Positions 35,072 to 44,015 are shown, counted from the stretch's first letter. The stretch: DNA of 64,000 bases from NORP240 sp965222175 (GCA_965222175.1 OZ244938.1:1550001-1614000), one strand, 5' to 3'. The notes: generated from the sequence alone by a model not told the origin. Program-made: numbers and translations.

Positions 35072-36561
35072 CAGAAATAGCCCTCCTGTTTTTTCTTTTC
35101 CATGGAGGCGTTGCTGTCTTTGTCTATCACCCGACCCTGGCGTTCGCTGCTGCGGCTCTGCAGCAATTCCAGGACGATGGCGGGCAGGTCGTCAGCGTCG
35201 GATTCGATGGCGCCGGTCAAAGGATAGCAACCGAGAGTTCTGAAACGTACTTTTTTTATCTGGACACGTTCACCGGTAAACAGTTCCGTGCGGTCGTCAT
35301 CCAGCAGCATCAGCATGCCGTCACGTTCCACTACCGGCCGGTATGCCGCGTAGTAGAGCGGAATGATCGGTATCTGCTCGCGGTAGATATATTGCCAGAT
35401 ATCCAGCTCTGTCCAGTCGGAAAGTGGAAAGACGCGGATACTTTCGCCCTTTGCCTTGTAGCCGTTGTACAGGCTCCAGAGCTCCGGTCGCTGTTTCTTG
35501 GGATCCCATCGATGGCTGCTGTTGCGGATTGAAAATACCCGTTCCTTGGCGCGGCTTTTTTCTTCGTCACGGCGGGCGCCGCCAAGGGCCACGTCGAAGC
35601 CGTAATGCTCCAGGACCTGTTTCAGGCCCTCGGTCTTGGTGATGTGGGTATGCAGTTCGCTGCCATGGTCGAAAGGATTGATATTTTTTTCAATGGCTTC
35701 CGGATTGACGTGGATAATCATATCCATGCCGCTGCGACTTGCCACTTCATCGCGAAACTCATACATGGCACTGAATTTCCAGCGCGTGTCGACGTGCACC
35801 AGTGGCATGGGGGGCGGGCTCGGGTAGAAGGCTTTTCTTGCCAGGTGGAGCATGACGCAGGAGTCTTTGCCCAGGGAGAACAGCATGGCCGGATTGTTTG
35901 CCTGGGCAATAACTTCACGCAGGATATGAATACTGTCTGCTTCCAGCCGATCGAGATTGCTCAGTCCTTCGGCGCCGGGGGACGCAGCAGGTGCCGGCTC
36001 CCGGTGGAAGCCGGGTTTTCTTTCGTGGTAGGCGGGTAAGCCGAAGCGGATCAGCTTGCCCGGACCCAGGCGCAGATCCGGGGTATCCAGCTGGTCCTGC
36101 AACTTTCGGATCCTGCCGGTCACGGTGCCACTGGGCAGCAGCAGCACATTGCGGTCGTCAGCCAGCGCGCGGAGCGCATCAAGCAGTTCGCCGGGGTCGT
36201 CCGCTGCATCCAGGTATACCCAGCGTCTTCCGCCGCGCAGGTCATTGCAGAACAGTACCCGCAGCCCTTGCCCGTTCACGTGTTCCTGCAAAATCAGCGT
36301 GACGAACCGCTTGCGCCGGGCTTCTTCCAGCAGCGAGTCCAGGACCAGGCGCCGGGGACGGCGACCGAATTCGTCTGTTACCCCGGTCGGATCGAGGGAA
36401 GCAGGAATAAGATCCGAGGCGTCCAGGGAACGTTCCGTGGTTCGTAGTGAGCTGCTCCTGCTCTGCTCGCACTGCAGGTCATGAACTGACCGTGTGTCCC
36501 AGGGCAGCCAGTTGCCGTTGTCCGTATAACGATTGGCCAGTACCTCGGCGGGAAGGGGCAT
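35071..36561 (-). CDS. cysD: Sulfate adenylyltransferase subunit 2 with extra N-terminal region
   Basis: The catalytic ATP sulfurylase subunit occupies residues 198 to 496 (LDRLEADSIHILREVIAQ, SLGKDSCVMLHLARKAFYP, GGARRDEEKSRAKER, RFRTLGCYPLTGA), the length of ordinary CysD. About 195 residues precede it that ordinary CysD lacks, with mixed alpha/beta character (FVTLILQEHVNGQGLRVLF, then LLDALRALADDRNVLLL) and a proline-rich linker. The extension starts just behind a likely promoter, which supports the long start. I do not recognise the added domain. Confidence 0.9.
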   Translation of the reverse strand: MPLPAEVLANRYTDNGNWLPWDTRSVHDLQCEQSRSSSLRTTERSLDASDLIPASLDPTGVTDEFGRRPRRLVLDSLLEEARRKRFVTLILQEHVNGQGLRVLFCNDLRGGRRWVYLDAADDPGELLDALRALADDRNVLLLPSGTVTGRIRKLQDQLDTPDLRLGPGKLIRFGLPAYHERKPGFHREPAPAASPGAEGLSNLDRLEADSIHILREVIAQANNPAMLFSLGKDSCVMLHLARKAFYPSPPPMPLVHVDTRWKFSAMYEFRDEVASRSGMDMIIHVNPEAIEKNINPFDHGSELHTHITKTEGLKQVLEHYGFDVALGGARRDEEKSRAKERVFSIRNSSHRWDPKKQRPELWSLYNGYKAKGESIRVFPLSDWTELDIWQYIYREQIPIIPLYYAAYRPVVERDGMLMLLDDDRTELFTGERVQIKKVRFRTLGCYPLTGAIESDADDLPAIVLELLQSRSSERQGRVIDKDSNASMEKKKQEGYF

Positions 36562-36594
36562 GTCGCAAATTCCATGTTGAACGCTTAAGCCGCC

Positions 36595-36622
36595 AAGATA
36601 CCAACATTATTTGTTCGGTCAA
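36595..36622 (-). promoter_or_regulatory. Probable cysD operon promoter
   Basis: On the minus strand TTGACC (36622-36617), a 16-base spacer and TATCTT (36600-36595) lie about 35 bases upstream of the long cysD start. A CysB site cannot be recognised by eye. The rest of the 326-base gap to the next gene (36562-36887) is partly AT-rich near cysD and holds no other feature I can support. Confidence 0.55.
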
Positions 36623-36887
36623 CACTGAGAAACCAAATAAAATGTAAAATGCGACAAACTAACCATGGCCAGGATGCACTTTACGACATACAGTTGTCCC
36701 TGAGAGCTGGTGACCGTTAAGTGCCCGACCCCTGGGTTACGGACCTCCTGTCGTTCTTTGGGTAACATGATCAGCAACCCGGATGACGGCTTGCTGGCCT
36801 TGCATCAGGACAGACCGGATGGTGTTGGCGGATCAGCCGACGCACCTTAATTGAGGTGAGCAAACCAACTGCAGCAGGAGAATCAGA

Positions 36888-37925
36888 ATGAAAAGACTGA
36901 CAGCCATGGCGGCGTCGTTACTGCTGGCACTGCTTTCGGGCCTTGCCACTGCCCAGACGGTGGCCGCGGCGGCCCACGGTGTGCGCAATGATCTGCCCAG
37001 GCCCTATACCACCCGTCGCGACTGGGGTGAATTGCCGCCGGGTACGCAATGGGCCGCCGTCACGGCGGTGGAGCCGTCACCGGATGGCCGTTATATCTAT
37101 GTTGTGCATCGTTGTCGGGATAATTCCTGTGACGGGCGCAATGAGCCACCAATCCTGAAATACGATCGGGATGGCAGGTTGCTGGCCAGCTTTGGCAGCG
37201 GATTGTTCGTTTTTCCCCACGGTGCCACCGTGGACCATGAGGGCAATCTCTGGGTCACCGATGCCCGGCACAACGGTCGCAGCGGGCACCAGGTGTTCAA
37301 GTTCAGTCCGGAAGGTGAAGTGCTGATGACCCTGGGTCGGCAGGGTGTCGGCGGCGCTGATCCGGGACTGCTGTTCTGGCCCAACGACGTGGTCGTGGAT
37401 CCGCGGGATGGCGATATTTTCGTGGCTGAAAGTCATCGCAACGGTGACAACAACCGCATCGTCCATTTCGCCGCCGACGGCACCTTTATCAAGGCCTTTG
37501 GCCGCAAGGGGGACGGTCCGGGAGAATTCAGCGAGCCCCACACTATCGCCATGGATTCCCGGGGCCGGCTTTTTGTTGGAGACCGGGAAAACAATCGCAT
37601 TCAGATTCTTTCCCAGGACGGTCAGTTCATTGATCAGTGGCATCAGTTCGGCAGGCCCAGCGGCATCTTCATCACGCCCGACGATACGCTGTACGTGGCG
37701 GATTCGGAATCCGGTCCTGATACCGGCGCCGGGGAATTGTCGGGGATCATGAAAGGTATTCGAATCGGGTCTGCCGTGGACGGCACCGTGTCGGCGTTTA
37801 TCGAGGACCTGGAGCCGCTGACGGATCCCCATTCCGGCGCCGAAGGCGTGGGCGTCGACGCCGATGGCAATGTCTACGGCGCCGTAGTCCGGCGCCAGAT
37901 GCTGGAGCGCCACGAACTCCGGTAA
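36888..37925 (+). CDS. Exported NHL-repeat propeller protein, PAL-like
   Basis: A protein of 345 residues with a signal peptide (LTAMAASLLLALLSGLATAQ). It then has NHL repeats: GLFVFPHGATVDHEGNLWVT near residue 105, LFWPNDVVVDPRDGDIFVAE near residue 162, FSEPHTIAMDSRGRLFVGDR near residue 210 and a blade with GRPSGIFITPDDTLYVADS. The histidines after proline (FPHG, EPHTI) resemble the metal ligands of peptidyl-hydroxyglycine alpha-amidating lyase. Bacterial relatives are uncharacterised. The start has GGAG upstream. It is divergent from cysD. Confidence 0.75.
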   Translation: MKRLTAMAASLLLALLSGLATAQTVAAAAHGVRNDLPRPYTTRRDWGELPPGTQWAAVTAVEPSPDGRYIYVVHRCRDNSCDGRNEPPILKYDRDGRLLASFGSGLFVFPHGATVDHEGNLWVTDARHNGRSGHQVFKFSPEGEVLMTLGRQGVGGADPGLLFWPNDVVVDPRDGDIFVAESHRNGDNNRIVHFAADGTFIKAFGRKGDGPGEFSEPHTIAMDSRGRLFVGDRENNRIQILSQDGQFIDQWHQFGRPSGIFITPDDTLYVADSESGPDTGAGELSGIMKGIRIGSAVDGTVSAFIEDLEPLTDPHSGAEGVGVDADGNVYGAVVRRQMLERHELR

Positions 37926-38086
37926 CTACCTCGGGGCGCTTGCATCATGGCTCAGCGGTTTCTCCAGTCCATTCCCGGCCCGGTGTCCCGGATTGTTTTT
38001 CTGCTGCCGTCGGGACTGAGACATGTTTTCCCGCAGCAACGTTGCGTTTCGCTGCCGTAGCCGCCACTGCCGCCTGGCAGTGCTGA

Positions 38087-39037
38087 CTAGTCCCGTGACT
38101 GCAGCCACCATTGCATTGTCGAGGTGACCAGCTCTGCGGCGTCCTGCTGCACAAAGTGACCGGCGCCGGGCACGGCGACGATGGTGGTATCGGCATCGTT
38201 CCAGTCCCAGGTATTGTTGAGCCCGTCAGAATGCAGCGCGGTATCTTCAAGGCCGTGAAACAGCAGCAGCGGAACATCCAGTTGCGGCGCCGGCGCAGGT
38301 GGCGGCGCGCTGCCGTCGCTGCGTGGATAGTTCTGCTTGTAATAGGCCAGCATGGCGTCGAAATCGGAGCGGTCGAATGCCTCGAGGTAGCGGGTTCTGG
38401 CCACCGGATCGGTAACCCATCCCGACAGCGTCTGGGGATTCATGGGACCGCCGAAAAAGATATCGGGATCCGCCGGTGAGCCCTGGATGAATGTCCTGGC
38501 GTAGCCGCTGTTTTCCTGCTGTTCGGGGTTGCTCAACAGTTCCCTGGCCATGCCGTTGGGGTGGGGGAGGTTGAGGACTATCAGCCTGTCCACCATTTGC
38601 GGATTGGCAAAAGCAAACTGCCAGGCCACCATTCCTCCCCAGTCATGACCCACCACTATCGCCTGTTCTTCGCCGAAATGCCTTATTACCGCCGCCACGT
38701 CGCTGATCAGGAAGCCCATGCCGTAATTCTCCTGGCCTGCCGGTTTGTCACTGCGGTTGTAGCCGCGCTGATCAATGGCAACGACCTGGTAATTCCCGGC
38801 AAGTGCCTCCATCTGGTGTCGCCAGCTGTACCAGAAATCAGGAAAACCGTGGATCATGACCACCAGGGGCCCTTCGCCCAGCGTGGCATAGTGAATTCTG
38901 ACGTCGTCGTTGTGGGCGTAACCGTGCTCCACCTCGTTCCAGATGTCGGCGTGGGCCTGGCTGGAAAGCAGCGCCAGGGGCAGCAATAGCGAGCACATCA
39001 AGCTGACGCCCCGGCTTCGATCAGTGTTAAGTTTCAT
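38087..39037 (-). CDS. Exported alpha/beta hydrolase, epoxide-hydrolase-like
   Basis: A protein of 316 residues with a signal peptide ending ALLSSQAHA. The epoxide-hydrolase-type core shows VVMIHGFPDFWYSWRHQ, an aspartate nucleophile in VVGHDWGGMVAW near residue 127, the acid region HGLEDTA and the base histidine in PGAGHFVQQDAAE near residue 293. A cap domain lies between. The substrate is unknown; haloalkane dehalogenase is a less likely alternative. I chose the ATG at 39037, with AGGGGG upstream and a proper signal peptide, over the longer frame to 39283. Confidence 0.8.
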   Translation of the reverse strand: MKLNTDRSRGVSLMCSLLLPLALLSSQAHADIWNEVEHGYAHNDDVRIHYATLGEGPLVVMIHGFPDFWYSWRHQMEALAGNYQVVAIDQRGYNRSDKPAGQENYGMGFLISDVAAVIRHFGEEQAIVVGHDWGGMVAWQFAFANPQMVDRLIVLNLPHPNGMARELLSNPEQQENSGYARTFIQGSPADPDIFFGGPMNPQTLSGWVTDPVARTRYLEAFDRSDFDAMLAYYKQNYPRSDGSAPPPAPAPQLDVPLLLFHGLEDTALHSDGLNNTWDWNDADTTIVAVPGAGHFVQQDAAELVTSTMQWWLQSRD

Positions 39038-39239
39038 ATTGATTCCCCCTGGTTGGTTTGCAGATGCCGTCAGGCGAATTAGAACAGATCGTGCCCCCGC
39101 TGTTAACCAGCCCGGCGCAGTAAAGCACAGGAAATTACGCCGTGGTTCGTTGGTCCCCGGTATTGCTCCCGGCCATAACGGCGAGGCTATAATGGCCAGG
39201 ACCCAACCAATGGCACCTGGCAACCCGGAGACCCTTGTA

Positions 39240-39671
39240 ATGAACAACCCAGTGGACAAGCACAGAAGATGGAAGGTTCTCACCGTAATCGCGGTACTGG
39301 TAACGGTCGGTCACGGCCTGGGTGCCGTGTCGGCCCAGGAAGAGGAGCTGACAGTGGCCCAGATCATGAACGCCATGATCGTGCCCATGACCAACACCCT
39401 GTGGGGAGCCTACGATATTCAAACGGACGCCCAGTGGCAGGAGCTGGAAAACGCGGCCCTGACCGTGGTCGCTGCGGGAATTCTGCTGGAACAGAGCGGT
39501 ACCCACGCCGACGAACAGCCGTGGCAGGAATACAACCGCCAGATGATCTCGGCGGCCCGGGCGGCATTTGCTGCCATTGCCGATCGGGACGAGGAAGCGC
39601 TGTTCAATGCCGGAAACGACCAGCTTTACCCGCCCTGTGAGAGTTGTCACCAGCGCTACATGGCGCAATAA
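39240..39671 (+). CDS. Exported small c-type cytochrome, cytochrome c-prime-like
   Basis: A protein of 143 residues with a signal peptide (VLTVIAVLVTVGHGLGAVSAQ). It is mainly helical, with a single haem site close to the C-terminus (C133-E-S-C-H137). This layout is that of four-helix cytochromes c-prime and c-556. The start at 39240 has GGAG upstream. It may serve electron transfer for neighbouring periplasmic oxidoreductases, but no partner is proved by the sequence. It is divergent from the epoxide-hydrolase-like gene. Confidence 0.75.
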   Translation: MNNPVDKHRRWKVLTVIAVLVTVGHGLGAVSAQEEELTVAQIMNAMIVPMTNTLWGAYDIQTDAQWQELENAALTVVAAGILLEQSGTHADEQPWQEYNRQMISAARAAFAAIADRDEEALFNAGNDQLYPPCESCHQRYMAQ

Positions 39672-39703
39672 CGGTTACCGAGAAAAGTCCTGCAGGAAGT
39701 CCA

Positions 39704-40720
39704 TCAGGCCGGCAGCAGGCCGGGCAGCCGATCCAGGAACCAGAAGGTGGAAATGCCGCCCAGCCCGTAAGCCAGGGCGGTTTCCAGGCGGGGCACATGG
39801 CGGTGCAGGTGGCCGCCGGCAAGTCGATACAGGAGCAGCATCAAGGCGATAAATGCCAGCTGTCCCAGCTCCACGCCGAGATTGAAGAACAGCAGTGCCA
39901 GGGGAATGTCCCCCGGCCGCAGTCCCAGTTCCCCCAGCGCTCCGGCGAAGCCCAGGCCGTGAAACAGGCCGAAAACGAAGGCAATAAGCCAGGGAACCTG
40001 ATGCACCAGGCTGGGTGAGCCCCTCTGGCCCATGACAATTTCCCGGGCCAGCAGCACAATGGACAGGGCAATCACGATTTCCACCGGCGCGGAGGGCACG
40101 TTGACCACCCCCAGCACGGCCAGCGCCAGGGTTATGCTGTGGGCGATGGTAAACGCGGTTATGGTTTTTACCAGTGGCCAGATGCCGCGCAATAGCAGCA
40201 ATAAGCCGAAGACAAACAGCAGGTGATCGAAGCCGAAGAGAATGTGTTCGGCACCGCTGACCAGGTAAGTGGTGGCCAGTACCGTCAGTGACCGGGAGCC
40301 CGCCTGGAGTTCTGACAGTGCCACCGGAACACTGACGCCACTGCCCGGGAAATAAGCCGATGCTTCCGTGCCATCGCTCCACCTGGCGATCACCACCAGG
40401 CCCTGCAGGGACCAGGGCAGGCTCAGCCCGTCTGACTGGTTCAGCACCGGATCGCAGGTGAATTCAGGGTAACGGGGCTGGCTGGTCATCACGCTGCAGC
40501 GTTGCGGAATGACCGCCTGCAGGTCCACCAGCGGAGGAACCTGCAGGTCTACCACCGACAACCGGTAAGTGCCCGGCGCCACCTCGTCCAGGAACATCCG
40601 CGCGACGCCGGTGACATCGACATCATGGGCAGACAGCGACGGGCAGCTCAGCAACAGAAGCGCGGCGAGCCACAAGCGGCACCACCGTCTAACCGGGCCG
40701 GTTGATAATGGCAATTTCAT
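39704..40720 (-). CDS. HupE/UreJ family membrane protein
   Basis: A protein of 338 residues with a signal peptide (LWLAALLLLSCPSLSAHD) and an exported N-terminal domain to about residue 155. A membrane domain of the HupE/UreJ_2 type follows, with FGFDHLLFVFGLLLL, FTIAHSITLALAVLG and GLFHGLGFAGAL, rich in membrane histidines and aspartates that suggest metal transport (nickel or other). I chose the ATG at 40720 with GGGAG upstream. It overlaps the upstream PpiC-like gene by 32 bases, a pairing seen in several bacterial genomes. Confidence 0.8.
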   Translation of the reverse strand: MKLPLSTGPVRRWCRLWLAALLLLSCPSLSAHDVDVTGVARMFLDEVAPGTYRLSVVDLQVPPLVDLQAVIPQRCSVMTSQPRYPEFTCDPVLNQSDGLSLPWSLQGLVVIARWSDGTEASAYFPGSGVSVPVALSELQAGSRSLTVLATTYLVSGAEHILFGFDHLLFVFGLLLLLRGIWPLVKTITAFTIAHSITLALAVLGVVNVPSAPVEIVIALSIVLLAREIVMGQRGSPSLVHQVPWLIAFVFGLFHGLGFAGALGELGLRPGDIPLALLFFNLGVELGQLAFIALMLLLYRLAGGHLHRHVPRLETALAYGLGGISTFWFLDRLPGLLPA

Positions 40721-41513
40721 AATTCTCCCGCAATCGATCAATTTCTTCTTCCAGCCTTGCCTCCTCTTCCCTGGCAATCCAGTCAAGGCGGACCCGTTCC
40801 ACGATCTCGGCCAGCGGCGGTGTGCGCGCGGGAAACCTGGCCTCGACCTGCAGCCAGTGCTGTCCCCGGTTGCTGTGATAGGGACCGATCCAGCGGCTGT
40901 CCGAGGTGTCAAAAGTGGCGTCGGCCAGGTCCTGGTCAAAAATGCTTGCCAGATCATTGCGGGTTACCCTGGGCAGCACGCCTGCCAGTCGATCAAGCCC
41001 GGTTTCCAGGTCTTCTTCGTTGATGCCGTTTTCCAACTGATTCAGCAACGTGTCAGGTAGCGGCCCGGTGGAACTGAAAACCAGCTCATTGACAGTGACC
41101 CTGGCGGGTTGTCGGTAAAGTGCCAGGTTGTTCTGGTAAAAATTCTCCAGTTCCCGGTCTCCGGGCTGGATGACGTTGCCGCTGAGCACGTGGCGCATTT
41201 TCTGCGCCAGGATATCGTTGATTCGCGCATCGTTCTGCAGGCCCATGGCGTAGGCCTCCATGACCAGGATATAGTCGTCGATCAGCTGATCCTCGATGGC
41301 CTGACGCTGCTGATCGGAGGCGTCGTATCCCTGGGTAAGCTCGGTAACCAGTATCCGGGCCTCCACTTCCTGCCAGTCAATGTTGAGTTCCCGGGCGGCA
41401 TCATTATTGAACAGCCAGTAAATAAAAGAAATGCCGGCGGCCAGCACCAGGAAATGAAACGTGGGTTCTCTCAGTATTCGTATTTGCATTAAGGGCTGCA
41501 TTAATGGCTGCAT
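40689..41513 (-). CDS. Membrane-anchored peptidylprolyl isomerase (PpiC/SurA-like)
   Basis: A protein of 274 residues. One N-terminal membrane helix (FHFLVLAAGISFIYWLF) is followed by a helical SurA-N-like region (QAIEDQLIDDYILVMEAYAMG). A degenerate parvulin-like domain (ARVTVNELVFSS, RWIGPYHSNRGQHWLQV near residue 210) ends in a helical tail. It probably assists folding of an exported partner, perhaps the overlapping HupE/UreJ protein. The start region has two 12-base repeats (MQPLMQPLMQIR), giving three ATGs in frame; the third at 41489 is a plausible start. Confidence 0.75.
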   Translation of the reverse strand: MQPLMQPLMQIRILREPTFHFLVLAAGISFIYWLFNNDAARELNIDWQEVEARILVTELTQGYDASDQQRQAIEDQLIDDYILVMEAYAMGLQNDARINDILAQKMRHVLSGNVIQPGDRELENFYQNNLALYRQPARVTVNELVFSSTGPLPDTLLNQLENGINEEDLETGLDRLAGVLPRVTRNDLASIFDQDLADATFDTSDSRWIGPYHSNRGQHWLQVEARFPARTPPLAEIVERVRLDWIAREEEARLEEEIDRLRENYEIAIINRPG

Positions 41514-41761
41514 AAGTGGTTGCCTGATTCGGTATCATCCCGGAAGCGGGCCGCCGAAATGCTGTGCCGGACCCGCCGGGGGTTTGCCGACTGCAGCGGT
41601 ATTGTAAGGGCAGGCGCAAAAACCGGGCAAGGGCGTATTTACGCCGCCCCCGGGCTGTAAAAATTTCCCGCCGCCCGCCGACGACGTATAATCGCAATGA
41701 GGGCGGTCAATGTGAGCCTGCCGGGCGGTGCCCATGGTGTTCCCGGTGGACTGATTCCGGC

Positions 41762-41829
41762 GACAGGACGCCCTGGCAGTGAGCTCGCCTGAAAGCCGGA
41801 GAATTTCCACAATTTATCAGAGGTTCCCT
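41762..41829. repeat. Repeat family 1, copy E (right end, about 68 bp)
   Basis: GAGCTCGCCTGAAAGCCGG and the terminal TTATCAGAGGTTCCCT match the right end of copy B with several changes. The left part is missing. It is one base away from the family 2 repeat at 41831. The 489-base gap 41514-42002 holds these two repeats and otherwise nothing I can support. Confidence 0.85.
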
Positions 41830-41830
41830 G

Positions 41831-41972
41831 ACAGGGTGTTGAAAAACGTCATGAGCGCAGCCAAAGCGAGGCGAAAACTGTCAAAAAAGCGCAGTTTACC
41901 CAGTGTAAATGCGCATTTTGAGACAGGTTTCAACGAAGTATTGGCAAGCGCAATCGTTTTTCAATAGCCTGT
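41831..41972. repeat. Repeat family 2, copy A (142 bp)
   Basis: The ends ACAGGGTGTTGAAAAACG (41831-41848) and CGTTTTTCAATAGCCTGT (41955-41972) are inverted repeats with two mismatches in 18. The interior includes the segment AATGCGCATTTTGAG. It has no coding capacity of note and looks like a miniature inverted-repeat element. A related copy lies at 53121-53263. Confidence 0.85.
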
Positions 41973-42002
41973 TAATGGGGCCTCAAGAGGAAGGAGCGTA
42001 TC

Positions 42003-43028
42003 ATGACTATCAGGCGGAAACTTCTGCAGGCTTCACTGGCCGGATTCCTGGCCCTGCTGACGGTCAATACCCTGGCAGACCAGGCTCCACGGGTAACACG
42101 CCTGGTGGATGGCCCGATCATTACGCCGGAGATGGATCAACGCATGGGCGGCAATATTCAGGGCCCCTCGCTGATCAGGGTGCCCCGGTGGGTGGAGAAC
42201 CCACTGGGCAAGTACTACCTCTACTTTGCCGATCACCGCGGAACCTACATCCGCATGGCCTATGCCGATGCCCTGACCGGCCCGTGGACCGTCTATTCCC
42301 CCGGCACTCTGCGGCTGGAAGACTCGTTTTTTCCCACCACCTGCCCGCCCTGTGCCCTGGCGCCGGGTGCCAGCGGTGCACTGTACGCTCATATCGCGTC
42401 ACCGGATGTCCACGTCAGGGATGATCTGGGGCAGATTGTCATGTATATCCACGGCAGGGAGGATGGGCGTCAGGTCACCCGGCTGGCTGTATCCCATGAC
42501 GGTATTCATTTCAGCGGCCAGCCGGAGATCCTGGGTCGACCCTATTTCCGGGTGATTTTTCATGACGGGTACTACTATGCACTGTCGATGCCCGGCTACC
42601 TTTATCGTTCCCGTCACGGGCTGGGTGATTTCGAACCCGGGCCAAAACTGTTCAATGACGCAATGCGTCACTCGGCACTGTTGATCCGGGATGACAGGCT
42701 GCACGTTTTCTGGACCCAGGCGGGCCATGCACCGGAACGTATCCTGCTGTCCACCGTGGCCCTGGACGGGGACTGGATGACCTGGCAGGAATCTGCGCCG
42801 GTGGAGGTTCTGCGACCGGAAACACCGTGGGAAGGGGCAGACCTGGAAGTGGCGCCCTCGCGGCGCGGACACATTGATGAACGGGTGAACCAGCTTCGTG
42901 ATCCAGCCATTTTCCTGGAAAATGACGACGTGTATCTGCTCTATTCAACGGCCGGGGAAAGTGGTATTGCCATTGCCCGGCTTGAGTTCGGTCCTCAGGA
43001 ATCCTCTGATCAGGGAACCTCTGATTAA
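42003..43028 (+). CDS. Exported five-bladed propeller, glycoside-hydrolase-like
   Basis: A protein of 341 residues with a signal peptide (LLQASLAGFLALLTVNTLAD). It then has a propeller-type fold with repeated sugar-hydrolase-like blades: GPSLIRVPRWVENPLGKYYLYFADH near residue 52, ASPDVHVRDDLGQIVMYIHG and NQLRDPAIFLENDDVYLLYS near residue 298. This resembles GH43-type proteins, but no catalytic triad can be assigned. The last residues and the TAA stop lie in repeat family 1 sequence, so the C-terminus ESSDQGTSD is probably acquired. The start has AGGAAGGAG upstream. Confidence 0.7.
   Translation: MTIRRKLLQASLAGFLALLTVNTLADQAPRVTRLVDGPIITPEMDQRMGGNIQGPSLIRVPRWVENPLGKYYLYFADHRGTYIRMAYADALTGPWTVYSPGTLRLEDSFFPTTCPPCALAPGASGALYAHIASPDVHVRDDLGQIVMYIHGREDGRQVTRLAVSHDGIHFSGQPEILGRPYFRVIFHDGYYYALSMPGYLYRSRHGLGDFEPGPKLFNDAMRHSALLIRDDRLHVFWTQAGHAPERILLSTVALDGDWMTWQESAPVEVLRPETPWEGADLEVAPSRRGHIDERVNQLRDPAIFLENDDVYLLYSTAGESGIAIARLEFGPQESSDQGTSD
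42998..43028. repeat. Repeat family 1, copy F (two tandem left ends)
   Basis: Two successive partial ends, GGAATCCTCTGATC and AGGGAACCTCTGATTAA, are read as the last codons and stop of the glycoside-hydrolase-like gene. Confidence 0.8.
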
Positions 43029-43141
43029 AGTCGTGGTAACGGCAATGACCGGCACTTCGGGCAGGCCACAGCAGGCCCCGATTGCAACCGACTGTTAACA
43101 CTCACGAGACTTTCACCGTAGCAACTACCGGGTTATTTCCC

Positions 43142-43876
43142 ATGGAACGTTTGAGCCAGACTTTTCTTGATGCCTGTCGCCGCGATCACGGCCGCACCCT
43201 GCGCGGTGAGAACATGACCCGAATAGAAACCTTCGTCGATGCCGCCTTTGCGTTCTCATTCACCATGCTGGTGATCAGTATCGATGAAATGCCGCGAAGC
43301 GCAGTGGAACTGCTGGAGCTTTCCCAGGATATTCCGGCCTTTATTCTCAGTACCGTGATCATCGGTTCCATCTGGCTGGCCCATTCGATCTGGAGTCGGA
43401 CCTTTGGTCTGCAGGATCAGCTGACGGTGTATCTCAGCCTCGCCCTGGTGATGCTGGTGATGATTTTTATCTACCCCATCAAGCTCATGAGCCAGCTGGT
43501 TGTTCGCTACCTGTCTCAGGGGCAGCTGGGTACGCCACTGGAGCCCATGGAAACCAATGATATCGCCAATCTCATCGCCTACTTCGGTATCGGACTGCTG
43601 GCCCTGTCACTGATTATCATCTCGCTTTACCAGAACGCGCTGCGTCATCGCCACCAGCTGGTACTGAGCGACTACGAGATCTATTTCTGTAAACGTACCT
43701 CGCTGGCCTGGGCCCTGGTGCTGGCCACTGCGCTGGTATCGGTGGTAGTGGCGTTCACCACGGAGTTGCTGGTGTTTGCCGGACTGGTGCACTTCTCGCT
43801 GATTTTCACCGTACCCCTGTTGCTGTACCTGCATGACGGTCACAGGGCACGGACCGGGACTGCCCGCAACGACTGA
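43142..43876 (+). CDS. TMEM175/DUF1211-like membrane protein
   Basis: A protein of 244 residues with six hydrophobic segments. The first contains RIETFVDAAFAFSFTMLVISI near residue 27, which corresponds to the FSD-type pore motif of bacterial TMEM175 potassium channels (DUF1211) in altered form. Later helices include FILSTVIIGSIWLAHSIWSR and LSLALVMLVMIFIYPIKLM. A channel role is inferred. The ATG at 43142 fits the family better than the longer frame from 43082. It lies just upstream of guaB but in front of that gene's own promoter. Confidence 0.65.
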   Translation: MERLSQTFLDACRRDHGRTLRGENMTRIETFVDAAFAFSFTMLVISIDEMPRSAVELLELSQDIPAFILSTVIIGSIWLAHSIWSRTFGLQDQLTVYLSLALVMLVMIFIYPIKLMSQLVVRYLSQGQLGTPLEPMETNDIANLIAYFGIGLLALSLIIISLYQNALRHRHQLVLSDYEIYFCKRTSLAWALVLATALVSVVVAFTTELLVFAGLVHFSLIFTVPLLLYLHDGHRARTGTARND

Positions 43877-43986
43877 GCCGTCGATCCTCCTGGTTGGTGC
43901 TGTTCAGCAGGTCACCACCCCATTCGGCCTCACTCTGTACCCGCAGTGTATTTTCAAGCCGAGCCATCACTGGGCTTAGGGTCACC

Positions 43987-44015
43987 TGTACATCATTCAG
44001 TGCCATCTGTATAAT
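43987..44015 (+). promoter_or_regulatory. guaB promoter
   Basis: TGTACA (43987-43992), a 17-base spacer and a perfect TATAAT (44010-44015) lie 25 bases upstream of the guaB start. Confidence 0.7.
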
